From: Bacteroidetes bacterium UBA1947
GTDB lineage: Bacteria > Bacteroidota > Bacteroidia > Chitinophagales > Chitinophagaceae
Assembly: GCA_002336915.1 (NCBI GenBank)
Contig: DDET01000021.1
Location: 49,754 to 113,753, forward strand
Direction of reading: 5' to 3'
Length of the DNA: 64,000 nt
The notes below the pieces were generated by a model. The model was not told where the DNA came from. It worked only from the letters and a program-made list of their open reading frames with translations, and ran no database searches. A program made the position numbers and the translations under genes. Below, one piece after another: positions 10,096 to 19,166 of the stretch. Each line of letters starts with the position of its first letter. Position 1 is the first letter of the stretch.

Positions 10096-10192
10096 ACGTT
10101 GTCTTGTGTTTAAATAGTAATGGATGTATCTATTTTAAAAATGTAAATATATTAAATTTTAATGGCTAATCCGCGCATTCTCCTTTCTCTTG

Positions 10193-10200
10193 CAAAAATA
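10193..10200 (-). promoter_or_regulatory. Candidate -7 promoter element for the OmpA/TSP3 gene
   Basis: CAAAAATA on the plus strand reads TATTTTTG on the minus strand, matching the Bacteroidota TAnnTTTG element about 95 bases before the start codon. No clear -33 box is visible, so this is tentative. Confidence 0.35.
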
Positions 10201-10285
10201 GAGCCACGATCGTGAAAATGCCATACTACATTTATGGTATTTTCTATTAAGTGCCGGTACGGATAGTAATTTGAGATTAAAAAAA

Positions 10286-10314
10286 TAAGGGCTAACCAAT
10301 ACGGTTAGCCCTTA
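10286..10314 (-). terminator. Rho-independent terminator of the rplM-rpsI-rpsB-tsf operon
   Basis: TAAGGGCTAACC and GGTTAGCCCTTA form perfect 12-base arms around a 5-base loop. A TTTTTTT run on the minus strand follows. It sits 20 bases downstream of the tsf stop. Confidence 0.92.
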
Positions 10315-10334
10315 CACTAAATTTTAATTATTAA

Positions 10335-11174
10335 CTAGCCTACAGCTATACGCTTAAAGCTTACTACGGTCAGTCCTGCTTCTACCGATTTCAGGTAGTC
10401 GCCTACCGTCTTGCCATTGTCTTTTACGAAAGCCTGTGGCAACAGTGTGTTTTCTTTGAAGAATTTGTTCAGTTTACCGGCAGCTATTTTCTCCACCATG
10501 TCACCTGTTTTGCCTTCAGCCATTACTTGCTCAACAGCAATAGCCCTTTCGCGCTCCAGTGTTTCAGCGGGGATATTGTCTGCATCAACAGCCAGCGGGT
10601 TCATTGCAGCTATCTGCATAGCCACATCCTTACCTGCTGCGATCACGTTTTCATTAGGCGCATTGTTCAACCCTACCAGCACACCTATGCGATAACCTGC
10701 GTGGATGTATGGGACAACTGTTGCAGCTGATACCTGCTCAAAACGGATGATGTCAATTTTCTCACCTATTTTAGCAACCATTTCCAGCAGTTTTTCGCCC
10801 ACTGTAGCACCCTGCATAGGCTGTGCCTTAAGGTCATCAATAGTGGTTACTTTAGAGCTTAAAGCGATATCGCCTATTTCCTGTGCAAAGTCAACGAACT
10901 CCTGGTTCTTAGCCACGAAGTCTGTTTCCGAGCTCAGGTTCACAATAACACCATATGTATTATCAGCAGAAGCTTTAGCTATTGCCACACCTTCTTTGGC
11001 TTCACGGTCGCTACGGTTTGCAGCTACTTTCTGGCCTTTTTTGCGCAGGTAGTCAATTGCTTTTTCAAAATCGCCTTCGCTCTCAGTAAGCGCTTTGCGG
11101 CAATCCATCATTCCCGCACCTGTTTGCTGGCGCAGTTTGTTCACATCTGCTGCAGATATTGTTACAGTACTCAT
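10335..11174 (-). CDS. tsf: Translation elongation factor Ts
   Basis: 279 residues, the normal length. The N-terminal UBA-like domain (SAADVNKLRQQTGAGMMDCRKAL) is followed by the core with the signature SSETDFVAKNQEF that contacts EF-Tu. EF-Ts exchanges GDP for GTP on EF-Tu in the cytoplasm. It is last in the operon order rplM-rpsI-rpsB-tsf, separated from rpsB by 133 bases that contain a hairpin. This arrangement is common in bacteria and fits partly independent control of tsf. The start is the ATG at 11174 directly before STVTISAADV. Confidence 0.97.
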   Translation of the reverse strand: MSTVTISAADVNKLRQQTGAGMMDCRKALTESEGDFEKAIDYLRKKGQKVAANRSDREAKEGVAIAKASADNTYGVIVNLSSETDFVAKNQEFVDFAQEIGDIALSSKVTTIDDLKAQPMQGATVGEKLLEMVAKIGEKIDIIRFEQVSAATVVPYIHAGYRIGVLVGLNNAPNENVIAAGKDVAMQIAAMNPLAVDADNIPAETLERERAIAVEQVMAEGKTGDMVEKIAAGKLNKFFKENTLLPQAFVKDNGKTVGDYLKSVEAGLTVVSFKRIAVG

Positions 11175-11256
11175 TATTTCCTTTTTATTTAATGTTTACA
11201 ATAATTTTGGTAAGGTGCCCCGCTGGTCAGGGCGGGCAAAATTCGCATTTTATCAT

Positions 11257-11280
11257 TAAAGCCCCAAAAGAGGGGCTTTA
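11257..11280 (-). terminator. Hairpin between rpsB and tsf
   Basis: TAAAGCCCC (11257-11265) and GGGGCTTTA (11272-11280) form a perfect 9-base stem with a 6-base loop. It lies just after the rpsB stop in the rpsB-tsf gap. The following U-tract is poor, so it may be a partial terminator, attenuator or RNA-stabilising structure rather than a full stop. Confidence 0.65.
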
Positions 11281-11307
11281 AGGCTGTATTAATATTCCTT
11301 ATACTTT

Positions 11308-12309
11308 TTATCGTTTTACTGAGGGCCTTGTGCCACCGCCACCAGGACGGCTGCCTGCACCACCGGGACGGCTACCACCGCCACCTGCGCCGCCGCGATT
11401 ACCACCGCCACCAGCACCACCACGACCGGCACCACCACCTGCACCGCCACGGCCTGCGCCGCCACCTGTACCACGGCCTGCGCCACCACCGGCACCTGCA
11501 CCTGCACCACGGCGACGGCCTTTGCCACCACCTTTACCATCTTCTTCCTCTATTTCAAGGCCACGCATTCTTTCGTTAGTTTCTTCAGTGCCTGCTTCAT
11601 CTTCCTCTTTCACCTGGCTGCGTTCCTGCAAGCCTTCCATGATAGCGGCAATGATATACTCGGTAATGATAGCTATTGATTTCGTAGCATCGTCGTTCGA
11701 TGGGATAGCATAGTCAACCTTGGTAGGGTCGCTGTTGGTATCTACCATCGCAAAGGTTGTTATGCCCAGGCGTTTTGCTTCAGCAAGAGCAATATGCTCG
11801 TGGCTGATATCGCAAATGAACAAAGCTGTAGGAGTACGGCCCATCTGTGAGATACCGCCCAGTACTTTCTCCATTTTTTCCTTGCTGCGGGTCAATGTCA
11901 GACGCTCCTTTTTAGTTACGCTGTCCATAGTACCGTCCTGCAGCATTTTTTCTATGCTCTGCATTTTCTTTACGCTCTTGCGGATAGTAGAGAAGTTGGT
12001 AAGCATGCCACCCAGCCAGCGCTCGGTAACGAAAGGCATATTTATTTTTGCAGCTGCTTCAGCCACTATTTCTTTAGCCTGTTTTTTGGTAGCTACGAAC
12101 ATGATCTTCTTACCGCTCTTAGCGATAGATTTCAGTGCAGCAGCAGCTTCATCAAGGCCTTCAATAGTTTTATTGAGGTCTATTATATGGATGCCGTTCT
12201 TTTCTGCAAAGATGTACGGCAGCATTTTTGGGTTCCACTTTTTCTTCAGGTGGCCAAAATGTACACCGGCTTCTAACAGTTGCTGGTGCAGGCTTTTATT
12301 ATCTTCCAT
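11308..12309 (-). CDS. rpsB: Ribosomal protein S2 with Gly/Arg-rich C-terminal extension
   Basis: 333 residues. Residues 1 to about 228 are a standard S2 (HQQLLEAGVHFGHLKKKWNPKM at the N-terminus; VTERWLGGMLTNFSTIRKS in the middle; AIPSNDDATKSI near the end). S2 sits on the 30S subunit near the mRNA exit and S1 site. An acidic linker (about 229-262, EEDEAGTEETNERM...EEEDGKG) follows. Then come about 70 residues made almost only of Gly, Arg, Ala and Pro, with GGAGRGGAGGG-type repeats resembling RGG/GAR RNA-binding tails. Typical bacterial S2 is about 230-260 residues. The tail DNA is GC-rich and repetitive. Reading frame and stop are intact. Confidence 0.96.
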   Translation of the reverse strand: MEDNKSLHQQLLEAGVHFGHLKKKWNPKMLPYIFAEKNGIHIIDLNKTIEGLDEAAAALKSIAKSGKKIMFVATKKQAKEIVAEAAAKINMPFVTERWLGGMLTNFSTIRKSVKKMQSIEKMLQDGTMDSVTKKERLTLTRSKEKMEKVLGGISQMGRTPTALFICDISHEHIALAEAKRLGITTFAMVDTNSDPTKVDYAIPSNDDATKSIAIITEYIIAAIMEGLQERSQVKEEDEAGTEETNERMRGLEIEEEDGKGGGKGRRRGAGAGAGGGAGRGTGGGAGRGGAGGGAGRGGAGGGGNRGGAGGGGSRPGGAGSRPGGGGTRPSVKR

Positions 12310-12357
12310 TTGAATAATTTCTTGTCGGTTAAAAAAATAAAGAATACGAGCCAGCGA

Positions 12358-12747
12358 CTAACGTTTAGAGAACTGGAAGCTACGGCGTGCTTTCGCTTTA
12401 CCAAATTTCTTACGTTCTACAGAGCGTGGGTCACGCGTCATCAGTCCTTGCTTTTTCAGCATAGGGCGATAATCTTCGCTCACCTGGCACAATGCACGGG
12501 CTATACCCATTTTTATCGCTTCGGCTTGTCCTTTAGGGCCACCGCCTTGCACGTTCACTACCACGTCGAAAGAAGCAGTCTGCTCAACCGTTTTGAACGG
12601 AAGCTCAACCTGGTTCTGCAGGTACATGATGGGGAAGTATGCTTTATATTCTTTGTCATTAACCGTGATGTTGCCGGTACCTTTGCTCATGTAAACACGT
12701 GCAACGGCTTCTTTACGGCGACCAACGGCATTTTTTTGCTTTTCCAT
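12358..12747 (-). CDS. rpsI: Ribosomal protein S9
   Basis: 129 residues, normal for bacterial S9. It has the N-terminal NAVGRRKEAVARVYM motif and the basic C-terminal tail (DPRSVERKKFGKAKARRSFQFSKR), whose last residues reach the P-site tRNA in the 30S subunit. It lies 31 bases downstream of rplM, the usual L13-S9 pair, and 48 bases upstream of rpsB. All are on the minus strand and presumably co-transcribed. Confidence 0.98.
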   Translation of the reverse strand: MEKQKNAVGRRKEAVARVYMSKGTGNITVNDKEYKAYFPIMYLQNQVELPFKTVEQTASFDVVVNVQGGGPKGQAEAIKMGIARALCQVSEDYRPMLKKQGLMTRDPRSVERKKFGKAKARRSFQFSKR

Positions 12748-12778
12748 TTATCTTGAATGGTTTTGTACTATTGTGTAA

Positions 12779-13222
12779 TTAGAATTTTAATTCTTTTGGT
12801 TGTTGTGCTTTGTGCGGATGCTCTGCAGTTTCATACACAAATAATTTCTTGCCCATTGCACGGCCCAGGCGGTTCTTAGGGAGCATGCCTTTTATTGCGC
12901 GCTCAATCATAAGGTTAGGGCGGCGGCTTATCAGTTCCTTAGCCATTTCTATCTTCTGGCCACCGGGGTAACCTGAGAATGTCTGGTATTCCTTATCCTG
13001 CATTTTATTGCCGGTAAGTACTGCTTTGCCCGAGTTGATAACGATCACATAATCACCGCAATCAAAATGGGGTGTATAATATGCCTTGTTCTTGCCGCGC
13101 AGTATCGTTGCGATCCTGGAGCTCATGCGGCCCAGCGTTTGGTTGGTAGCATCTACTACATACCAGTCGCGCTTTACGATCTTTTCGTTGGCCGATTGTG
13201 TTTTAAAACTAAGATGTCTCAT
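12779..13222 (-). CDS. rplM: Ribosomal protein L13
   Basis: 147 residues, normal length. It carries the RDWYVVDATNQTLGRMSS and HFDCGDYVIVINSGKAVLTG blocks and the KMLPKNRLG-type motif (IKGMLPKNRLGRAMGKKLFVY). L13 is an early assembly protein of the 50S subunit. It is the first gene of the ribosomal operon that continues into rpsI, rpsB and tsf. An 80-base leader separates it from a good promoter candidate at 13304-13334. Leaders of L13 operons can be autoregulatory, but I could not identify a specific fold. Confidence 0.98.
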   Translation of the reverse strand: MRHLSFKTQSANEKIVKRDWYVVDATNQTLGRMSSRIATILRGKNKAYYTPHFDCGDYVIVINSGKAVLTGNKMQDKEYQTFSGYPGGQKIEMAKELISRRPNLMIERAIKGMLPKNRLGRAMGKKLFVYETAEHPHKAQQPKELKF

Positions 13223-13303
13223 TTACTGGTTGATGTTTACTCTTAAATATGCGCCGGTTGCAGCTTTTATAAAAAATTACCCCCGACTTTGAATTTGGGA
13301 GGG

Positions 13304-13334
13304 CAAAGGTATAATTAGCTAGCCGATTTGCCAA
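13304..13334 (-). promoter_or_regulatory. Promoter of the rplM-rpsI-rpsB-tsf operon
   Basis: On the minus strand a TTG (13334-13332) and TACCTTTG (13311-13304) are 20 bases apart. This fits the Bacteroidota consensus of a -33 TTTG/TTG, about 19 bases, and a -7 TAnnTTTG. The site precedes the rplM start by about 80 bases. Confidence 0.65.
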
Positions 13335-13728
13335 GAAATTTATTAAGAAATTTTAGGCAACCGCCATAACTAATTGACTATCAGTAAAATTTTATTCATT
13401 AAATTTTCAAGCGATGGCGATTTACATTAAAATAGGCCCGTTTTTAATGCTTCTTTTGGGGCATGGTTTTTTTGTCCCTGTTTCTCACCCCCTTAGGGGG
13501 ATAATATTTTAAGACGCCTAAGCTACTGTATGTTAATTCTGTATCACCGAATTCTTAAAAAATTATAATGAACGGGGTTCAAAAGGCTTGACTATGAGGG
13601 AATTTTGTCATAAATTCACTATTAATCCCCCTAAATCTCCCCCTTTTGAGCGAAATAGTTAATAATTGCAAAAACAGTTAGGAATTATATTACGATTAAC
13701 GCTTACACATCAACGAAAAACTTTGCTT
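13335..13728. other. Intergenic region between divergent rplM and susC units
   Basis: About 390 bases with no credible gene. It contains a perfect CCCCCTTAGGGGG palindrome near 13490 and a C-rich tract before the SusC gene. No TAnnTTTG box at an obvious position for the SusC operon was found. A long untranslated leader or a regulated promoter is possible. Confidence 0.45.
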
Positions 13729-16700
13729 ATGAAAAAAAGACTATTACTACTCCTTCTTTTATTGGCGGTAGGTACTCAAGTGGTCATGGCCCAGGCGCGC
13801 CAGGTCACCGGACAGGTATTAGACGAAACGGGGCAGGGGCTGCCGGGTGCCGGTGTTAACGTCAAAGGCACCGGGACCGGCACGGTCACGGATGTGGACG
13901 GGAATTTTAAGCTCAATCTGCCGGCTGATAATAATGTACTGGTGATCCAGGCCATTAGCTATCGCACACAAGAGGTTACTGTTACCGGCAACAGTATCAC
14001 TGTCCGCATGGCCAGCAGTGCTACACAGTTGAACCAGACGATCGTAACGGCCCTCGCTATTAAAAGGGAGAAAAAAGAATTGGGCTATTCTGCCACTACT
14101 TTATCTAACGATGAACTCACTTCGGGGCATAATGTCAGCGTGCTTTCCTCATTACAGGGTAAAACCTCGGGCGCTAACATCACCAGTACTACCGGCGGGC
14201 CGGGTGGCTCTACCCGCGTAGTACTAAGGGGCGAAAAATCGATCATGAACAATAACAATGCATTGATCGTCGTGGATGGTATCATAACCAGTAACAACGG
14301 GCGCCTGAGGGATCCCGATGATAGCAGGGAGCAGGTGGATTTCGGTAACGGCGGCAACGATATCAACCCTGATGATGTTGAATCCATTACAGTATTGAAA
14401 GGCCCCTCTGCCGCGGCATTGTATGGATCTGTAGCTGCTAACGGCGCCATTATCATCACTACCAAATCCGGCAAAACCAGGAAAGGGCCCGGCAAAACTG
14501 AAGTTTCTTTCAAAACATCTTATGCATTGTCTGATGTGCTAAGGATACCGGAATTCCAGCACCAGTTTGGCCAGGGCAATATCTACCAGGGCATCGCAAA
14601 TGACCGCAGGGAGAACTTCAGCTGGGGAGAACCTTTTGATGGCAATATGCGCCCCTGGGGACAGATCATAAACGGGCAGCAATTGGTAAAACCTTATTCA
14701 GACCAGCCTAATAATGTGAAGGACTTCTTCAACAAGGGCAAGACCTGGGATAATTATTTATCACTTGCAGGCGGTACTGAAAAATCGACTTATTTCCTGT
14801 CGCTGAACGCAGTTAATAATACCGGCGTGATACCTAATACCTTTTATAACAAATACAGCCTCCGTTTCAATGGTAGCACGCAGCTTTCAAACAAGTTCTA
14901 CTCTACCATCAATGTAAATTATATGAACATTGCATCCCGCGTGGAATCGGGCGGGCAGGCTGAAGGCTCTGTACTGGATGCACTGGTGCAAACACCACGC
15001 GATATACCTGTGCAGGAATTGAGGAACCTCAACAATCCTTTTTATGGCTACGGTACCACAGATAGCGCGGGTGTGCAGCACTACGGTTACTATGGTGCTT
15101 ATGCCCAAAACCCGTTCTGGGTAGCAGAAAATTACGACAACAGGAATCGTACCGACCGTGTACTGGGCGCCTTTACACTTGGCGTTAAACCAAATGAACA
15201 TTGGGATATTTACGATCGTTTTGGTGGTGACGTCTCAGCCGAACGCACTACATACAAATCGCCTAAGTACAACCTTGTGCCCTTCGACGATTTTTGGGCC
15301 GACAATCCCAAGATATCGCAGGGAGGCCTTGAACAAAATGACTATAATGGGCTCTCTTTATATAACGATCTTATAGCTACCTACAGCAAAAGCCTCAGCG
15401 AGAATTTAGATTTGACCATGCTCGGAGGTAATAACGTACAGCTTATCGACAATACTGTGGTTAATTCGAAGATCGATCCTAAGATAGGCGGCCTAGTAAT
15501 TCCCGATTTCTACAGTTTTCAAAATTCACAAGGCCCCGTCCAGGTAGGAAATGCAGCCTCTCGCGAAAGAAGGGTTGGCCTTTATGGCAATTTCAGGCTG
15601 GGTTACAAAAAAAGCATTTTCCTTGACCTCACAGCCCGTAACGACTGGACATCAACACTTATCGCCGGCAACAATTCTTACTTCTACCCGAGTGCCAATC
15701 TTTCGTGGGTATTTACGCAGGGCAGGCATGGCAAATTCTTTGACAACATCTTGAGCTATGGTAAGATACGCGGCAGCTACGCATCTGTTGGTAATGATGC
15801 AAAAGCCTACAACAACAACAATGCAGGATATGTCTCTACCCAATCACTCACAAATTTCGGTACGGTCACATTTCCTTTTGCAGGGCAGCCGGGCTATACC
15901 TACCAGGGCATTATTGGCAATCCCAACCTGCGTCCCGAGCGTACCAACAACTGGGAAGCAGGAACGGACCTCAGCTTCTTCCGTGACAGGATAAACCTGG
16001 AGTTTACTTATTACACCAGCCGTTCAATAGACCAGATAGTAGCTACCTTACCTGCACCACCTTCCAGTGGCTACACTGCACAAGTACTCAATGTCGGCGA
16101 AATACAAAATAAAGGTATCGAACTCAGCCTGCGCCTCACACCTGTTTCTACAAGGTCCGGCTTCAGGTGGGACCTCTATGGTACTTACAGCAAAAACAAC
16201 AGCAAGGTACTTAGCCTGAGCGATGGTGTAAGCCAGGTGGTATTGGGTGGTTTCGGTGGTATGTCTGTAACTGCAGCAGTTGGCAAACCATACGGCGCAT
16301 TCTACTCTATCGACCTGTTGAAAGACGACCAGGGCCGCGTTATCATCGACCCTTCTTCGGGCTTACCCCAGCGTACTAACGACCAGGTATACCAGGGCAA
16401 TGTACAACCTAAGTTCATCGCATCATGGGGCACAACACTTAGCTTCAAGGGCTTTAGCCTGAATGTGCTTTTCCAAACCAAACAGGGCGGCAAATACTTC
16501 AGCCGCACAAAAGACCTGATGGACTTTGTAGGCACCGCACCTGAAACTGCCGAAAATGGCCGCGAACCTTTGCTATTCCCCAATTCGGTTTACCTTGATG
16601 CTAACGGCAACTCGGTGGAGAATACACAATACAAATACTCTCCTTACGAATACTATACGAACATTTCACAGAATGTATACAGCATACATATCCTTGATGC

Positions 16701-16947
16701 CAGCTACGTAAAACTGCAGGAAGCGAGTTTATATTACTCACTCCCTGCCAATACTTTGAAACGTAGCCCCTTCGGCACCATTCAGTTGGGTATATACGGC
16801 AACAACCTGATGCTCTGGACCTCGAAGGAAAATGTATACGACGATCCTGAACAAAACTCAGGCGGCGCCGGCAACGAGCAGGGCTTCAACTATTCTGCAC
16901 GTCCTTCTTTAAGGAACTATGGCATCAGTTTAAAACTAACATTCTAA
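13729..16947 (+). CDS. SusC/RagA-family TonB-dependent outer-membrane transporter
   Basis: 1072 residues from the ATG at 13729, chosen because it starts the signal peptide MKKRLLLLLLLLAVG; the frame opens 63 bases earlier. Next comes a CarboxypepD-reg-like domain (RQVTGQVLDETGQGLPGAGVNVKGTGTGTVTD...), as usual for SusC proteins. The plug domain carries the SusC signature (LKGPSAAALYGSVAANGAIIITTKSG). A long C-terminal beta-barrel ends in ...SLRNYGISLKLTF, with the terminal aromatic residue expected of barrels. It imports a glycan, peptide or other large nutrient with energy from TonB. The substrate is unknown because no hydrolase is linked. The SusD-like gene follows with no gap. Confidence 0.95.
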   Translation: MKKRLLLLLLLLAVGTQVVMAQARQVTGQVLDETGQGLPGAGVNVKGTGTGTVTDVDGNFKLNLPADNNVLVIQAISYRTQEVTVTGNSITVRMASSATQLNQTIVTALAIKREKKELGYSATTLSNDELTSGHNVSVLSSLQGKTSGANITSTTGGPGGSTRVVLRGEKSIMNNNNALIVVDGIITSNNGRLRDPDDSREQVDFGNGGNDINPDDVESITVLKGPSAAALYGSVAANGAIIITTKSGKTRKGPGKTEVSFKTSYALSDVLRIPEFQHQFGQGNIYQGIANDRRENFSWGEPFDGNMRPWGQIINGQQLVKPYSDQPNNVKDFFNKGKTWDNYLSLAGGTEKSTYFLSLNAVNNTGVIPNTFYNKYSLRFNGSTQLSNKFYSTINVNYMNIASRVESGGQAEGSVLDALVQTPRDIPVQELRNLNNPFYGYGTTDSAGVQHYGYYGAYAQNPFWVAENYDNRNRTDRVLGAFTLGVKPNEHWDIYDRFGGDVSAERTTYKSPKYNLVPFDDFWADNPKISQGGLEQNDYNGLSLYNDLIATYSKSLSENLDLTMLGGNNVQLIDNTVVNSKIDPKIGGLVIPDFYSFQNSQGPVQVGNAASRERRVGLYGNFRLGYKKSIFLDLTARNDWTSTLIAGNNSYFYPSANLSWVFTQGRHGKFFDNILSYGKIRGSYASVGNDAKAYNNNNAGYVSTQSLTNFGTVTFPFAGQPGYTYQGIIGNPNLRPERTNNWEAGTDLSFFRDRINLEFTYYTSRSIDQIVATLPAPPSSGYTAQVLNVGEIQNKGIELSLRLTPVSTRSGFRWDLYGTYSKNNSKVLSLSDGVSQVVLGGFGGMSVTAAVGKPYGAFYSIDLLKDDQGRVIIDPSSGLPQRTNDQVYQGNVQPKFIASWGTTLSFKGFSLNVLFQTKQGGKYFSRTKDLMDFVGTAPETAENGREPLLFPNSVYLDANGNSVENTQYKYSPYEYYTNISQNVYSIHILDASYVKLQEASLYYSLPANTLKRSPFGTIQLGIYGNNLMLWTSKENVYDDPEQNSGGAGNEQGFNYSARPSLRNYGISLKLTF

Positions 16948-16971
16948 ATGTTTAACGCAAAAAAAGGATCT

Positions 16972-18486
16972 ATGACTATAAAAAATAAATTACTCATCAT
17001 AGCAGGTATCGGCCTCCTGGCAGGCGCCTCCTCCTGCAAAAAATTCCTCGACGTAAACAAGAACCCTAATATCGCCAATACCGTCGAGCCCAACCTGTTG
17101 CTGCCATCAACCGAAATTTATATCGGCTCTGCTTTGGGTGTTGATTTCGAAACCAATGGTTCTATCTGGGCACAATACTGGACACAAAATCCCAACTCCA
17201 GCCAGTTCAGGCAGTTGGAACAGTACCAGCCTACTTCAGATGACTACAACAGTTCGTGGCAATTGCTGTATGCGAATGCTGGAGAAGATCTCTACCAATT
17301 AGAAAAACTAGCTATCGACAAAAAACAGAAACAGTACCAGGCAATTGCCCTTGTGCTCAAAGCCTATGTCTTTCAGTTGGTCACCGACGCCTGGGGCGAT
17401 GCGCCATTTGCTGAAGCACTAAAAGGTAGTCGTGACGACGGACATATTGTATCTCCCCATTACGATGCACAGCAAGTGATTTATACTGGCATCATTTCAC
17501 TTATTGACCAGGGTACTGCTTTAATGGATCCATCTGACCCGGTGCACCCCGGTGCCGATGACCTGATATATGGCGGTGATATGGAAAAGTGGCAGAAATT
17601 TGCAAACACTTTAAAATTGCGCGTGCTGCTCCGCATGAGCGAAAAAGACCCTGCTACAGCACAGGCAGGTATCACTGCACTTGGCAGTGGCCCTTTCCTT
17701 GCCGACGGTGAGGATGCACAGATCAATTACTCTGCTGCATCGGGGCAGAAAAATCCCCTCTATTCAGAGCAGGTAGGTCTGCAACAAACACAGAACGTAG
17801 TAGCCAGCAGGACCTGCATTGACTCTATGAACAGCAATAACGATTATCGCCTGCTTGTTTTTTACGAATCAATTAGCTCAGGTGCTTATGTTGGGATCAC
17901 ACAAGGCAATTTCGATGCGGTGGTGGCACCCGGCTCTTACTCCATCCCCAGCTATTACGTGGCCGGCGATGCACAGAACGATCTGTCTGCACTTGCACCT
18001 GTAAAGTTGCTTACCGGTTATGAGAGTTTATTCCTCCAGGCCGAAGCCGCAGTTCGCTATACGGGTGGTGATGCGGAAAGCCTCTTTATGCAGGGTATCG
18101 CAGCCAGCTTCAATTCTTACGCTTCAGCGTTTAATGACAATGGTGTTCCCGCTGCCGATGCTTACGATATTTATGTAAATGGTGATACTTCGGCAGGAGC
18201 ACCGCCTGCATACTGGTCACAGTTCCCGGCTACAGGTACGGTACAGCAAAAGATACGGCACATCATTACGCAAAAATGGTTCAGCATGTGTGGCAACCAG
18301 GGCTTTGAGGCCTGGTGCGAATGGCGCAGGACCGGCTACCCCGATTTCTTTGTACACTCTGCCAACAGCCTGATTGGGAATGTATTCCCACGCAGGTTCA
18401 TATACCCAAATACAGAGGTAACGAGGAATGCAAATTTCCCCGGCCTGAAATCAGTAACAGATAAAGTATGGTGGGACATTCATTAA
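16972..18486 (+). CDS. SusD/RagB-like nutrient-binding outer-membrane lipoprotein
   Basis: About 504 residues from the ATG at 16972, preceded by an A-rich AAAAAGGA ribosome site. An ATG at 16948 directly abuts the SusC stop and would add 8 residues. Lipoprotein signal: NKLLIIAGIGLLAGASSCKK with Cys in LAGASSC. The opening FLDVNKNPNIANTVEPNLLLPS and the WCEWRRTGYPDF motif near the C-terminus belong to the SusD-like group 2 family. Its members are largely helical and lie as a lid over the SusC barrel. It works as a pair with the preceding transporter. It is followed within 30 bases by an Ig-like lipoprotein, so all are probably one operon. Confidence 0.93.
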   Translation: MTIKNKLLIIAGIGLLAGASSCKKFLDVNKNPNIANTVEPNLLLPSTEIYIGSALGVDFETNGSIWAQYWTQNPNSSQFRQLEQYQPTSDDYNSSWQLLYANAGEDLYQLEKLAIDKKQKQYQAIALVLKAYVFQLVTDAWGDAPFAEALKGSRDDGHIVSPHYDAQQVIYTGIISLIDQGTALMDPSDPVHPGADDLIYGGDMEKWQKFANTLKLRVLLRMSEKDPATAQAGITALGSGPFLADGEDAQINYSAASGQKNPLYSEQVGLQQTQNVVASRTCIDSMNSNNDYRLLVFYESISSGAYVGITQGNFDAVVAPGSYSIPSYYVAGDAQNDLSALAPVKLLTGYESLFLQAEAAVRYTGGDAESLFMQGIAASFNSYASAFNDNGVPAADAYDIYVNGDTSAGAPPAYWSQFPATGTVQQKIRHIITQKWFSMCGNQGFEAWCEWRRTGYPDFFVHSANSLIGNVFPRRFIYPNTEVTRNANFPGLKSVTDKVWWDIH

Positions 18487-18514
18487 TTGTTTAAACACAA
18501 AAAAAGAGAACAAC

Positions 18515-19144
18515 ATGAAAAAGATATCGATCATCATACTTCTTTCAGCACTGGCAATCACAGGCTGCAGGAAAAAGACTAAAGACGTGTCACAGGAAGT
18601 GAAGGCGTCTGTACCTACCGTTACGGTTTCCGGTTCGCAGTTCTATAGCATTCACGTTGGCGATGCATTGCCCGATGTGAGCGCAACAGCTTATGATTCT
18701 ACAATAGGGGAATCATACACAGCTACGGTAGACAAATCTACATTAGATAACAGCACACCGGGTTTATACATTATTAAGGCCACTGCCAAAAACAAGTATG
18801 GCTATGTTGGCTCATCCAATGTGTACGTTGCAGTTACTGATATTTCAGATGCAATAGACCTTTCGGGTCTTTACGACCGTTCGGGCTTTCCTGCCAACGT
18901 GGAAAAAGTAGCACGTGGTTTATATTTTAATGATAACATTGCAGGCTCTTCGCTGGTGGTGCCCGGCTATTTTGCGCAGCTCGACGAGACCACCCTCGAT
19001 GTACCCGTCCAGTCTATCGAGGGTGTTGGTAATCTTTATGCCACCGATGCTACTGTAGATATGACGGGTGATACAACATTCAGCTACGCAGTGGTCAACG
19101 GCTTCTTTGGTGGACAATTGAGAACATTTGTAAAACAACATTAG
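18515..19144 (+). CDS. Surface lipoprotein with Ig-like domain, Sus-operon accessory
   Basis: 209 residues. A lipoprotein signal peptide ends in ITGC (MKKISIIILLSALAITGCRKK). Residues about 35-115 have the beta-rich pattern of the Ig-like DUF5011/BT_2262-type domain (VTVSGSQFYSIHVGDALPDVSATAYDS...). The C-terminal half has no family I can name. It lies between the SusD-like gene and an OmpA gene. Proteins at this position are often SusE/F-like glycan-binding lipoproteins on the cell surface. That role is inferred from context only. Confidence 0.7.
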   Translation: MKKISIIILLSALAITGCRKKTKDVSQEVKASVPTVTVSGSQFYSIHVGDALPDVSATAYDSTIGESYTATVDKSTLDNSTPGLYIIKATAKNKYGYVGSSNVYVAVTDISDAIDLSGLYDRSGFPANVEKVARGLYFNDNIAGSSLVVPGYFAQLDETTLDVPVQSIEGVGNLYATDATVDMTGDTTFSYAVVNGFFGGQLRTFVKQH

Positions 19145-19166
19145 TCTCGCTATTAAACTCATTTAT

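Noticed and set aside
11328..11713. Plus-strand Pro- and His-rich frames across the rpsB tail
   Set aside because: They are the antisense reading of the GGN-repeat DNA that encodes the S2 tail, with no start context or homologue.
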